From Deltaproteobacteria bacterium (lineage in GTDB: Bacteria > Desulfobacterota > Syntrophia > Syntrophales > UBA2210), in the NCBI GenBank assembly GCA_019314085.1, contig JAFCZZ010000036.1, positions 1-10,576 on the forward strand: DNA of 10,576 nt, in the 5' to 3' direction. The notes beneath the pieces were generated by a model. It was not told where the DNA came from. It made no database searches and was given only the letters and a program-made list of their open reading frames with translations. How positions within the stretch are numbered: position 1 is the first letter of the stretch; every line of letters starts with the position of its first letter. Below, one piece after another: positions 1-7,932 of the stretch. A program made the position numbers and the translations under genes.

Positions 1-720
1 AATTTCAGGTCATTCGCCGAGTATTTTAAATTTGTTACAGCAAAAGAGGGGGCGGATGAACTGATCGTAATGATCGATTCCCTTTCCACGAACCTTACCA
101 GTTTTTTCCGGGAGGAGGCCCATTTCCATAGGTTCCGCCAGATTGTCCCCGAAATCATAGAATCATCTTCCCGCTACAGCCGCGTCCCCAGGCTCAGGGT
201 ATGGTGTGCCGGGTGTTCAACGGGCGAGGAGCCGTATTCCCTGGCTATGACCTTAGGGGAAACGTTAAACGGCCACAATGTCGATACACAGATACTGGCG
301 ACGGATATCTCTACGAAAGTGCTTAAAACCGCTACGGCCGGTATTTATGCGAATGGGCGCGTCAAGGGTATTCCCGGATCTTTGCTCCGGAAATATTTTC
401 AAATCGGCCAGGGGAAATGGGAGGGACATTATCGGGTGAAGGAGAACCTGAGAGGTATTATAAAATTTACGAGATTCAATCTTATGGAAGTGCCTGATTT
501 TAAAGATCCCCTTGACACCATATTTTGCAGAAACGTTATGATCTATTTTGATAAAGAAACTCAGAAGAGGCTGATTGATAGATTTTATGACTGTCTGAAA
601 GAGGGTGGCTGGTTGTTTATCGGGCATTCCGAAAGTCTGACGGGTATAACGCACCGGTTTAAATATATCGAGCCGAGTGTCTATCGTAAAGAACTTGCAG
701 AGGAAAGGCCGAACCCTTGA
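1..720 (+). CDS. cheR: Chemotaxis receptor methyltransferase CheR (5' end outside window)
   Basis: CheR transfers methyl groups from S-adenosylmethionine to glutamates on chemoreceptor cytoplasmic domains, the adaptation step opposed by CheB. The frame is open from base 1, and the residues before the first in-window ATG at 70 (FRSFAEYFKF...) continue the CheR N-terminal helical domain. The real start is therefore upstream and the gene is 5'-partial, lacking perhaps 30-40 residues. Visible family signatures are the TNLTSFFRE stretch, the SAM-binding loop WCAGCSTGEEPYS (about 202-240), ATDIS (about 300-314) and FCRNVMIYF (about 523-549). The C-terminus ends normally at TGA 718-720. The stop is followed within 20 bp by the cheD start, consistent with co-transcription. 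CheR identity is secure; which receptors it serves cannot be seen. Confidence 0.96.
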   Translation, partial: NFRSFAEYFKFVTAKEGADELIVMIDSLSTNLTSFFREEAHFHRFRQIVPEIIESSSRYSRVPRLRVWCAGCSTGEEPYSLAMTLGETLNGHNVDTQILATDISTKVLKTATAGIYANGRVKGIPGSLLRKYFQIGQGKWEGHYRVKENLRGIIKFTRFNLMEVPDFKDPLDTIFCRNVMIYFDKETQKRLIDRFYDCLKEGGWLFIGHSESLTGITHRFKYIEPSVYRKELAEERPNP

Positions 721-739
721 TACTTTTCAGGTTGTGTCT

Positions 740-1540
740 ATGAACAAGATTATAGTCGGAATTTCAGATCTGAAGGTGACTGAAAACATTGAGGATACGC
801 TGATCACCTATGCCCTCGGTTCATGTATTGCTGTCACCGTTTATGATCCCGTGGTAACGGTGGGGGGGCTTTTGCACTTCATGCTTCCCGATTCATCGCT
901 TGATTTACATAAGGCGCGGAATAATCCGGCGATGTTCGCGGATACGGGGATACCCCTTCTGTTTAAATCTTGTTACAAGCTGGGGGCTCAAAAGAAACGA
1001 ATGGTAGTAAAGATTGCCGGCGGGGCTCGCATCCTGGACAATGGGAACCACTTCCAGATCGGCAAGAAAAACCTGACTGCCTTAAGGAAAATTTTTTGGA
1101 GGAATAATGTCCTGATAGACGGCGAAGACACGGGGAGTAATAACTCGATGCGTGCCGTCATAAAGAAGGTTATCTCGATTTCAGGTTTCAAGATGGATAA
1201 ATGTATCGAGGCGAGCAACGGGGTGGAAGCGCTGGAGGCGCTGACAGACAATTGGGTGGATGTAATAATATCAGATATAAATATGCCGGAAATGAATGGT
1301 TTTGAATTATTTGAGAGGTTGAAGGACGATAACCTCCTTAAAGGTATTCCCGTCATAGCCATAACCACGGAAAGCAGCGATGAGCGCATGCAGGATGCCT
1401 TCAACCTAGGGGTGAAGGGTTTTATAAAAAAGCCTTTCCAGCCTGAGGAAATCAGGGGAATTCTTTATAAAGTCATAGGGGTGAGTAATGAAGGAGAATA
1501 TGGAGAAGATAATCGAGATGACGAGTCTTTCGATTTCTGA
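740..1540 (+). CDS. cheD: CheD deamidase fused in frame to a CheY-like receiver (both halves truncated at the join)
   Basis: The first 136 residues are CheD, which deamidates receptor glutamines. They carry the family catalytic residues Thr23, Cys29 (ALGSC) and His46 (LLHFMLPDS), plus FADTGIP and VKIAGGA. CheD proteins normally continue about 20 residues past the EDxGG-like motif. Here, after GEDTGSNNS, the chain runs straight into MRAVIKKVISISGF, a receiver domain from helix 1 onward, with phosphoacceptor Asp179 (SDINMPEMNG), the TTES switch region and the KKPF lysine. The receiver lacks its own beta1 strand and Asp-Asp pair. The start at ATG 740 fits the CheD family N-terminus (MNKIIVGISDLKV); an in-frame GTG at 677 would overlap cheR and add non-family residues. 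The 3' end overlaps the next gene by 41-53 bp. CheD activity may survive, but receiver phosphorylation is doubtful without the acidic pair. Domain identities are sure; function of the chimera is inference. Confidence 0.9.
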   Translation: MNKIIVGISDLKVTENIEDTLITYALGSCIAVTVYDPVVTVGGLLHFMLPDSSLDLHKARNNPAMFADTGIPLLFKSCYKLGAQKKRMVVKIAGGARILDNGNHFQIGKKNLTALRKIFWRNNVLIDGEDTGSNNSMRAVIKKVISISGFKMDKCIEASNGVEALEALTDNWVDVIISDINMPEMNGFELFERLKDDNLLKGIPVIAITTESSDERMQDAFNLGVKGFIKKPFQPEEIRGILYKVIGVSNEGEYGEDNRDDESFDF

Positions 1541-1934
1541 GGTCTTTGAGAAGATGTTTTATATATTTCTCGAACCCTCGGATGATGAAAATGATGGGTA
1601 TGATATGGAGGCTGTCATAGGGTTTGAAGGCCCCGTGAGAGGGGAGATCAGGATGTTGATCTCCAGAAATATAGTAAAAAAGATGGTTCTCAACATGCTG
1701 AATCTGAAAGAAGACGAAGTGACCCGGCATAACATTGAGGATTGCTCAAAAGAGGCGGTTAATATGGTTGCCGGCAATCTCTTCGGCAAACTTGACGGTT
1801 CGGAGAAGTTCCATCTGTCAATTCCTACATTTAAAGCGGAATGTTCCGGCCTGTCTTCGGGGAAAGATACTTGCAGAATGGATTTCGACTCGGATAGCGG
1901 GAATGTGGGAGTGGCGGTGACCCTGTCAGAGTAA
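1500..1934 (+). CDS. CheX/CheC-family chemotaxis phosphatase-like protein (copy 1)
   Basis: A protein of about 144 residues (148 if the ATG at 1488 is used) with the CheX/CheC/FliY fold signature. One phosphatase motif D-x3-E-x2-N-x3-G is present as Asp81, Glu85, Asn88 in DCSKEAVNMVAG. In CheC and CheX the Glu and Asn of this motif drive dephosphorylation of CheY-P. A single motif in a short chain resembles CheX more than the two-motif CheC. AAGGAG at 1491-1496 lies only 3 nt from ATG 1500, while ATG 1488 has a GGGGTGA-like sequence before it, so the start is uncertain. Either start lies inside the end of the CheD-REC gene, suggesting translational coupling and a receiver-phosphatase partnership. 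There is no signal peptide or membrane segment; the protein should be cytosolic. Confidence 0.85.
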   Translation: MEKIIEMTSLSISEVFEKMFYIFLEPSDDENDGYDMEAVIGFEGPVRGEIRMLISRNIVKKMVLNMLNLKEDEVTRHNIEDCSKEAVNMVAGNLFGKLDGSEKFHLSIPTFKAECSGLSSGKDTCRMDFDSDSGNVGVAVTLSE

Positions 1935-1939
1935 TACGT

Positions 1940-1974
1940 CTGAAGCACGTTCAGCATGAAGTACGCGTAGTACT
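1940..1974. repeat. Two tandem short dyads downstream of cheX copy 1
   Basis: CTGAA-GCACG-TTCAG at 1940-1954 and AGTAC-GCGTA-GTACT at 1960-1974 are each perfect 5-bp inverted repeats with a 5-nt spacer. Their centres are 20 bp apart, about two helical turns. They could be small hairpins in the polycistronic RNA or paired protein sites. Neither is followed by a T-run, so they are not intrinsic terminators. Five-bp dyads arise easily by chance; the repeated geometry is the only reason to note them. Confidence 0.3.
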
Positions 1975-2014
1975 GGCGGGCAACAGAGAGAGGTCTGAAT
2001 AACTATCATTATCT

Positions 2015-3198
<1,184 letters not shown>

Positions 3199-3200
3199 TT

Positions 3201-5402
3201 ATGAAATATGAAAAACTGTCGAATCTAATAGATGGAGTTGCTTCCGATTTCCTTTTTCTCGATGAAAAAGGGATCGATATCCCCTCCGCGGGAAAGTTTC
3301 TGAACCAGATCGAAGTGATCATAAATGAGGCCACGGCTCAAGAAACCGGACAACTGAGGCGGATAGCATGTGGAATAAACGCTCTGCTCGAGAAAATTAT
3401 ACTGAATGGTATCGACCAGGAAGAGGGGTGCCGTGCCTTTGAAAGAGGCATCACCACCATGCAGGACATTATTAACAGTTTTAAGAATACAGGCGACTAT
3501 AAAGGGGATATAGAAGACTTTATGGGACACATTGCCGGGCTGACGGGGACTGCGATGGAACAGGAAGAAGTCCCCGGCGATGCGAGTGTGACCAGGAAAG
3601 AATCTCCTGAAGAAGCCGTCCAGGCGGAAGAGAAATTTGAGATTTCGGATGAATCGCTATTGAGGGATTTCATCACCGAAGGTCTTGAATACATGGGTGA
3701 AATCGAGGTAAATGTTTTGAACCTTGAGCAAAGCCCTGAAGATAAAGAGTATCTTAATGCTGTATTTAGGCCGTTTCATTCGATCAAAGGTGTGGCGAGC
3801 TTTCTTAATCTGAATGATATCAGTGGTCTAGCCCATGATTTGGAGAACCTTCTTGATCGGGCAAGAAGTGATGACCTGCCGGTGACTTCCACACTTATCG
3901 ATATTATCCTCAATGGATCAGACTTCTTGAAGGAAATGATAGGCAGTCTGAAGGGAGTCCTGGATGGTGAAAGGAGCCGGCCTTCAAAACCGGATGTTTC
4001 CGCCTTGAAAGATCAAATAAAAAATATCGATCAACAGGTCGATCCCGGGGGCACAGTCGAAAGACTGGGGACCATCCTGGTCGGCGACGGGGTTATAACA
4101 GGGGAGGCGCTTGAAGACACCCTTAAAACTGCTCAGGGGCCACCGCTGAAAAAGCTGGGAGAGACCCTGATCGATGAGGGTAAGGCGACTTCGAAACAGG
4201 TGTCACAGGCTCTGAGAAAGCAGGCGAATCAAGTTGTCGATGCGAGCACGATCAGGGTGGATGTACAGAAATTGGGTGATATAGTTGACATGGTTGGAGA
4301 GCTGGTTATCACTCAGGCTATGATCAGACAGAGCCCGGTCATTCAAACGAGCAAGGACAACAAGCTGATCGAAGACATGACGCAGTTGGCCACTATTAGT
4401 TCGGAGCTTCAAAAAATATCAACCGCCTTGAGGATGGTGCCGATTAAACAGACGTTTCAGAGAATGTCCCGTCTGATAAGGGATCTTTCTAAGAGTACGG
4501 GGAAGAAGATTGTCGCTGAGATGGCAGGTGAGGATACGGAAATCGACAGAAACATGACAGAGGAGATCTACAGTCCTCTTGTCCATATGGTAAGAAATTC
4601 TGTTGATCATGGAATAGAAACCCCCGAAGAACGAATCAGTCTCGGGAAACCTGAAGAGGGCGTGGTTAAACTTAGCGCCTTCCATAAAGGCGGCAAGGTT
4701 GTTATCGAGATATCCGATGACGGCAGAGGGCTGGATAAAGAAAAAATACTGAAAAAGGCTGTGGATAAGGGACTTGTAAAAAGCTCAGAAGACCTGCCGG
4801 AGCGCGAAATATATAGACTCTTATTCCTTCCGGGGTTTTCAACTGCCGAGAAGATAACAGATATTTCAGGCCGGGGAGTTGGTATGGATGTTGTAAAACA
4901 GGCCGTGGAAAAGCTGCGGGGGAAGATAGAAATTGATAGTGTGCTCGGTAAGGGCTCCACGTTTATCATCAAACTCCCCCTTACCATGGCCATTATCAAC
5001 GGGATGATTGTGCGTGTAGGTAAGGAAAAGTATATTATTCCTATTGTTGCGATCAGGCAGCTGTTGCGTCCTCTGCGAGAATCTTACAACAAGATAGCCG
5101 GCAGGGGGGAAACGATAAACGTAATGGGCACTCCCATTCCGCTGGTGAGATTGTATGATCTTTTGAGTATAGAACATGAGCATGAACACCCCTGGGAGGC
5201 TGTAACGGTGGTGATTGAAGGTGAGAATGGGGCAAAGTGTATCTTGGTGGATGAGATCATTGGTGAAGAGGAAGTGGTGATCAAGAGTCTTGGCGAAGGG
5301 CTGCAAAGTGTCCGAGGAGTTTCCGGCGGCGCTATTATGGGGGATGGCAGTGTAGGATTGATACTGGATCCCGAAGGCTTGTTCGAATTGAGTGAGATGT
5401 GA
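3201..5402 (+). CDS. cheA: Chemotaxis histidine kinase CheA with extra N-terminal domain and linker repeats
   Basis: CheA autophosphorylates in response to receptors and passes phosphate to CheY and CheB. The order in this 733-residue protein is unusual. Residues 1-115 are a helical, histidine-poor domain with no HxxKG motif. The true HPt domain is about 155-265 with His193 in FHSIKG. Two copies of an LGxxLvxxG repeat follow at about 289-311 and 319-342. Then come the dimerisation segment (about 345-415, VDMVGELVITQ), the ATPase domain with N-box HMVRNSVDHGIE (about 462-473), DDGRGLD (about 506) and GRGVGMDVV (about 557-565), and a CheW-like regulatory domain from about 598 to the end. No P2 CheY-binding domain is recognisable. 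It is cytosolic. Start ATG 3201 lies 2 nt after the cheB stop with only a weak Shine-Dalgarno sequence, pointing to coupling with cheB. Confidence 0.96.
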   Translation: MKYEKLSNLIDGVASDFLFLDEKGIDIPSAGKFLNQIEVIINEATAQETGQLRRIACGINALLEKIILNGIDQEEGCRAFERGITTMQDIINSFKNTGDYKGDIEDFMGHIAGLTGTAMEQEEVPGDASVTRKESPEEAVQAEEKFEISDESLLRDFITEGLEYMGEIEVNVLNLEQSPEDKEYLNAVFRPFHSIKGVASFLNLNDISGLAHDLENLLDRARSDDLPVTSTLIDIILNGSDFLKEMIGSLKGVLDGERSRPSKPDVSALKDQIKNIDQQVDPGGTVERLGTILVGDGVITGEALEDTLKTAQGPPLKKLGETLIDEGKATSKQVSQALRKQANQVVDASTIRVDVQKLGDIVDMVGELVITQAMIRQSPVIQTSKDNKLIEDMTQLATISSELQKISTALRMVPIKQTFQRMSRLIRDLSKSTGKKIVAEMAGEDTEIDRNMTEEIYSPLVHMVRNSVDHGIETPEERISLGKPEEGVVKLSAFHKGGKVVIEISDDGRGLDKEKILKKAVDKGLVKSSEDLPEREIYRLLFLPGFSTAEKITDISGRGVGMDVVKQAVEKLRGKIEIDSVLGKGSTFIIKLPLTMAIINGMIVRVGKEKYIIPIVAIRQLLRPLRESYNKIAGRGETINVMGTPIPLVRLYDLLSIEHEHEHPWEAVTVVIEGENGAKCILVDEIIGEEEVVIKSLGEGLQSVRGVSGGAIMGDGSVGLILDPEGLFELSEM

Positions 5403-5417
5403 GGGGTAGAAAATGAT

Positions 5418-5422
5418 AGGAG
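5418..5422 (+). promoter_or_regulatory. Ribosome binding site deciding the cheY start
   Basis: AGGAG ends 7 nt before ATG 5430, an ideal spacing. The alternative in-frame ATG at 5424 leaves a 1-nt gap and is unlikely to be used. Confidence 0.7.
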
Positions 5423-5429
5423 TATGGTC

Positions 5430-5816
5430 ATGAGTGTTGATAAGAATATGAGGATACTGGTGGTTGATGATTTTGCCACAATGAGGAAGGTCATCAAAAA
5501 TCTCTTAAAACAGGGCGGGTATAATAATATCGTTGAGGCCGAAGATGGTGCAGAGGCCCTCAAGGTCCTGAAATCGGTGAAGGTAGAGTTTGTCATCTCT
5601 GACTGGAATATGCCGAATATGAACGGGCTTGAATTTCTGAAGGCAGTCAGGGCAGATGCCGAACTCTCCGGTTTGTCGTTTCTGATGGTGACGGCGGAGG
5701 CCCTCCAAGAGAACGTTGTGCTGGCAGTGAAGGCCGGTGTGAGTGACTATATCGTAAAACCGTTTACCGCTGAGGTTCTGAATGAAAAGATCGAGAAGAT
5801 CTTACAGAAGTCCTAG
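5430..5816 (+). CDS. cheY: Single-domain chemotaxis response regulator CheY
   Basis: A 128-residue stand-alone receiver, the classic CheY size. It has the acidic pair Asp13-Asp14 (VVDDFATMRKVI), phosphoacceptor Asp58 (SDWNMPNMNG), the conserved switch Thr in MVTAEA and the Lys in VKPF. The DDF-x-TMR and DWNMP wording is close to flagellar-type CheY of enterics. CheA-phosphorylated CheY diffuses to its target, which cannot be identified here. Unlike the receiver in the CheD fusion, this one keeps every catalytic residue and is the more likely functional output regulator. Its TAG stop at 5814-5816 overlaps the Shine-Dalgarno of the following CheX-like gene, a sign of coupled regulator and phosphatase expression. 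Confidence 0.95.
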   Translation: MSVDKNMRILVVDDFATMRKVIKNLLKQGGYNNIVEAEDGAEALKVLKSVKVEFVISDWNMPNMNGLEFLKAVRADAELSGLSFLMVTAEALQENVVLAVKAGVSDYIVKPFTAEVLNEKIEKILQKS

Positions 5817-5825
5817 GAGGAAACC

Positions 5826-6293
5826 ATGGATGTCAGATTTATAAATCCCTTTTTGACGGGGACGATCAATGTGTTGAAGACGATGGCCTCTGTCGAACCG
5901 AAGCCGGGCAAGCCATACCTCAAGAAAAACAGCCTGGCCACTGGCGATGTTTCAGGGATAATAGGCCTTACCGGGTCGGTAGTCGGTTCAATGGCCCTGA
6001 GCTTCTCCGAGGGGGCTATACTGAAGATCGTATCGAATATGCTGGGGGAAGAGATGACGGAGGTCAACGGTGATATCACGGATGCCGTGGGCGAGATCAC
6101 CAACATGGTTTCAGGCGCATCCAGAAAGGAACTGGAGGGGATCGGCTTCACTATCACGGCAGCAATTCCTTCGGTCATTTCGGGCAAAAACCACTCGATC
6201 AAACATGTCTTGGGGGGGCCTAGTCTCATTATTCCCTTTGAGACGGAGGATGGGCCCTTTACGGTGGATGTGTGTATAAGCGATCCGAAATAG
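5826..6293 (+). CDS. cheX: CheX-family chemotaxis phosphatase (copy 2)
   Basis: A 155-residue protein of the CheX type. It begins MDVRFINPFLTGTINVLKTM, contains the GxxxGSMALSFSE strand, and has one phosphatase motif D-x3-E-x2-N-x3-G as Asp86, Glu90, Asn93 (DAVGEITNMVSG). CheX removes phosphate from CheY-P. AGGAGG at 5815-5820, overlapping the cheY stop, lies 5 nt before the ATG, so expression should track cheY. It is distinctly different from the copy at 1500-1934, so the two are old paralogues, not a recent duplication. No signal peptide or transmembrane segment is present. The cognate substrate is most simply the adjacent CheY. Confidence 0.92.
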   Translation: MDVRFINPFLTGTINVLKTMASVEPKPGKPYLKKNSLATGDVSGIIGLTGSVVGSMALSFSEGAILKIVSNMLGEEMTEVNGDITDAVGEITNMVSGASRKELEGIGFTITAAIPSVISGKNHSIKHVLGGPSLIIPFETEDGPFTVDVCISDPK

Positions 6294-6300
6294 CGGAAAA

Positions 6301-6320
6301 AGTGGAGAAAAATTCTCACT
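6301..6320 (+). other. Bulged hairpin between cheX copy 2 and the hybrid kinase
   Basis: AGTG(G)AGAA, AAA loop, TTCTCACT gives an 8-bp stem with one bulged G just after the cheX stop. It is followed by GGGTAA, not by T residues, so it is at best a weak attenuator, RNA processing or stability element between the chemotaxis genes and the kinase gene. Confidence 0.35.
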
Positions 6321-6365
6321 GGGTAATCCAACCGGTAGCGACTCATACCAAAAAGTGAGGCGACC

Positions 6366-7928
6366 ATGGAACAGAAACTTGTTAAAGGGAAACAAGTGAA
6401 AGGGAGACTTCAGACCACAAGCTACCTGAATGATGTATTCAGGCATATCAACGCACTCATTGTTGCATGGGATAAGGAACAGAGGGTTGTCATCTTCAAT
6501 GAAGTCTTTGTCCGGATGAGCGGTCACGCCGAGTCGGAGATCATCGGTCAACCCCTATCAGCACTGTTTCCCGCAGAAAATCGTTCCGAGTCTCTGCAAA
6601 AGATCGAGGGCGCATCACGGAAGGGTGGATTGGTGGAGATCCCGATTCTGCAGAAGGATGGCGGTGCGCGCATAGGGTTGTGGAACATTTCATCCATCTA
6701 TGATGGAGACAACGGGACACCGGTCATCACCGTTGCTGCGGGACAGGATATCACAGAGCGGAAAAGGCTCGATGCGCAGATCACTCATACCCAGAAGATG
6801 GAGGCCATCGGAACTCTGGCGGGGGGTCTTGCACATGATTTTAATAATATTCTCCAGGGCATCTCGGGGTATACCCAACTCCTCTTGATGAGAAAGCCAC
6901 CGAATGATCCCGACCATGATTATCTCGGCCAGATTGAGGGGCTGATCCAGGTGGCAACCAAACTCATCGAGCAGCTTCTGATCTTTGGCCGGAAGGCGGA
7001 GAAAAGGGTGCGGCCGCTTGATCTGAATCGAGAAGTTGCCAAGATCATGAAATCCCTTATGAGAATAATTCCTCGGATGATATCCATCGAAACACACCTG
7101 TCTGACGATCTCAAACGAATCAATGTGGATCAGGCACAGCTTGAGGCGGTCATCATGAATCTTGTGGCCAATGCCAGCGACGCCATGCCTGACGGCGGCA
7201 GACTTGTTATTGAGACGAAGAACACAATCCTGGATGATTGGTACTGTAAGGATCATGCGGGCACTGTCCCCGGGAGGTATGTATTGCTGACCGTCTCTGA
7301 TAACGGGTGCGGCATGGACAAGGAGACGCTGGAGCGCATATTTGAGCCATTTTACACGACGAGAGAGATCAGCCGGGGGACCGGGCTCGGTCTTGCCATT
7401 GTGTATGGTGTTATCAAAGATTATAAAGGGTATATAACCTGTTCCAGTGAGCCGGGCCAAGGGACCGTTTTCAATGTCTATTTTCCGGGATTAGAGGGTG
7501 TTGAGAAGAGAAAAGACCAGCCGGCGGAACCTGAAAAAGCCACTGCGGTGTGTGGCGGTAACCAGACCATTCTTGTAGTCGATGACGAGAAGCCCATCCT
7601 TGAAATAGCGTGTGATATACTTGGCCAGTATGGGTATACGACTCTAACGGCGGAGAACGGAGAAGATGCCCTCCATCTGTACGAGAGGGAAAGGGACCGG
7701 ATTGATCTTATACTTTTGGATGTCGGAATGCCGGGTATGGGAGGATACCAGTGTTTCAAGGAACTTATGAGGATCGATCCCGCGATAAAGGTCATCATCA
7801 CCACCGGGTATTTCGCCAGTGAGAGGGTGGGAGAGATGCTCGAATCCGGCGCCGCTGGTTTTATCAGTAAACCGTATCGGTTGGCCGATATGGTGAAGAA
7901 GGTCAAGGATATCTTAGGTAAAAGATAA
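6366..7928 (+). CDS. Soluble PAS-domain hybrid histidine kinase with C-terminal receiver
   Basis: A 520-residue kinase with no membrane segment, so it probably reads a cytoplasmic cue. A PAS domain spans about 20-130 and ends in AAGQDITERKR. The phosphoacceptor domain has His157 in GGLAHDFNNIL, a histidine-kinase box of the HPK4 type. The ATPase domain has N-box Asn269 (MNLVANASDAMP), DNGCGMD (about 312) and GTGLGLAIV (about 338-347). A linker of about 30 residues leads to a receiver from about 400 to the end with Asp452 (LLDVGMPGMGG), acidic pair VVDDE and SKPY lysine. GTGAGG at 6355-6360 lies 5 nt before the ATG. It lies 72 bp after cheX in the same direction and its stop is 4 bp from that of the convergent sigma54 activator. 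That regulator is a plausible partner, as is a phosphorelay with the chemotaxis proteins; neither link is proven. No HPt domain is present in the chain. Confidence 0.94.
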   Translation: MEQKLVKGKQVKGRLQTTSYLNDVFRHINALIVAWDKEQRVVIFNEVFVRMSGHAESEIIGQPLSALFPAENRSESLQKIEGASRKGGLVEIPILQKDGGARIGLWNISSIYDGDNGTPVITVAAGQDITERKRLDAQITHTQKMEAIGTLAGGLAHDFNNILQGISGYTQLLLMRKPPNDPDHDYLGQIEGLIQVATKLIEQLLIFGRKAEKRVRPLDLNREVAKIMKSLMRIIPRMISIETHLSDDLKRINVDQAQLEAVIMNLVANASDAMPDGGRLVIETKNTILDDWYCKDHAGTVPGRYVLLTVSDNGCGMDKETLERIFEPFYTTREISRGTGLGLAIVYGVIKDYKGYITCSSEPGQGTVFNVYFPGLEGVEKRKDQPAEPEKATAVCGGNQTILVVDDEKPILEIACDILGQYGYTTLTAENGEDALHLYERERDRIDLILLDVGMPGMGGYQCFKELMRIDPAIKVIITTGYFASERVGEMLESGAAGFISKPYRLADMVKKVKDILGKR

Positions 7929-7932
7929 GCCG

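Noticed and set aside
677..739. GTG at 677 as the CheD start
   Set aside because: It overlaps cheR by 44 bp and adds 21 residues unlike CheD; ATG 740 matches the family N-terminus.
6301..6320. Intrinsic terminator after the second cheX
   Set aside because: The hairpin is bulged and followed by GGGTAA, not by a T-run.
6690..7460. 256-residue open frame on the - strand
   Set aside because: It is antisense to the kinase catalytic core, whose + strand translation shows all expected motifs; no family signature or ribosome site on the - strand.
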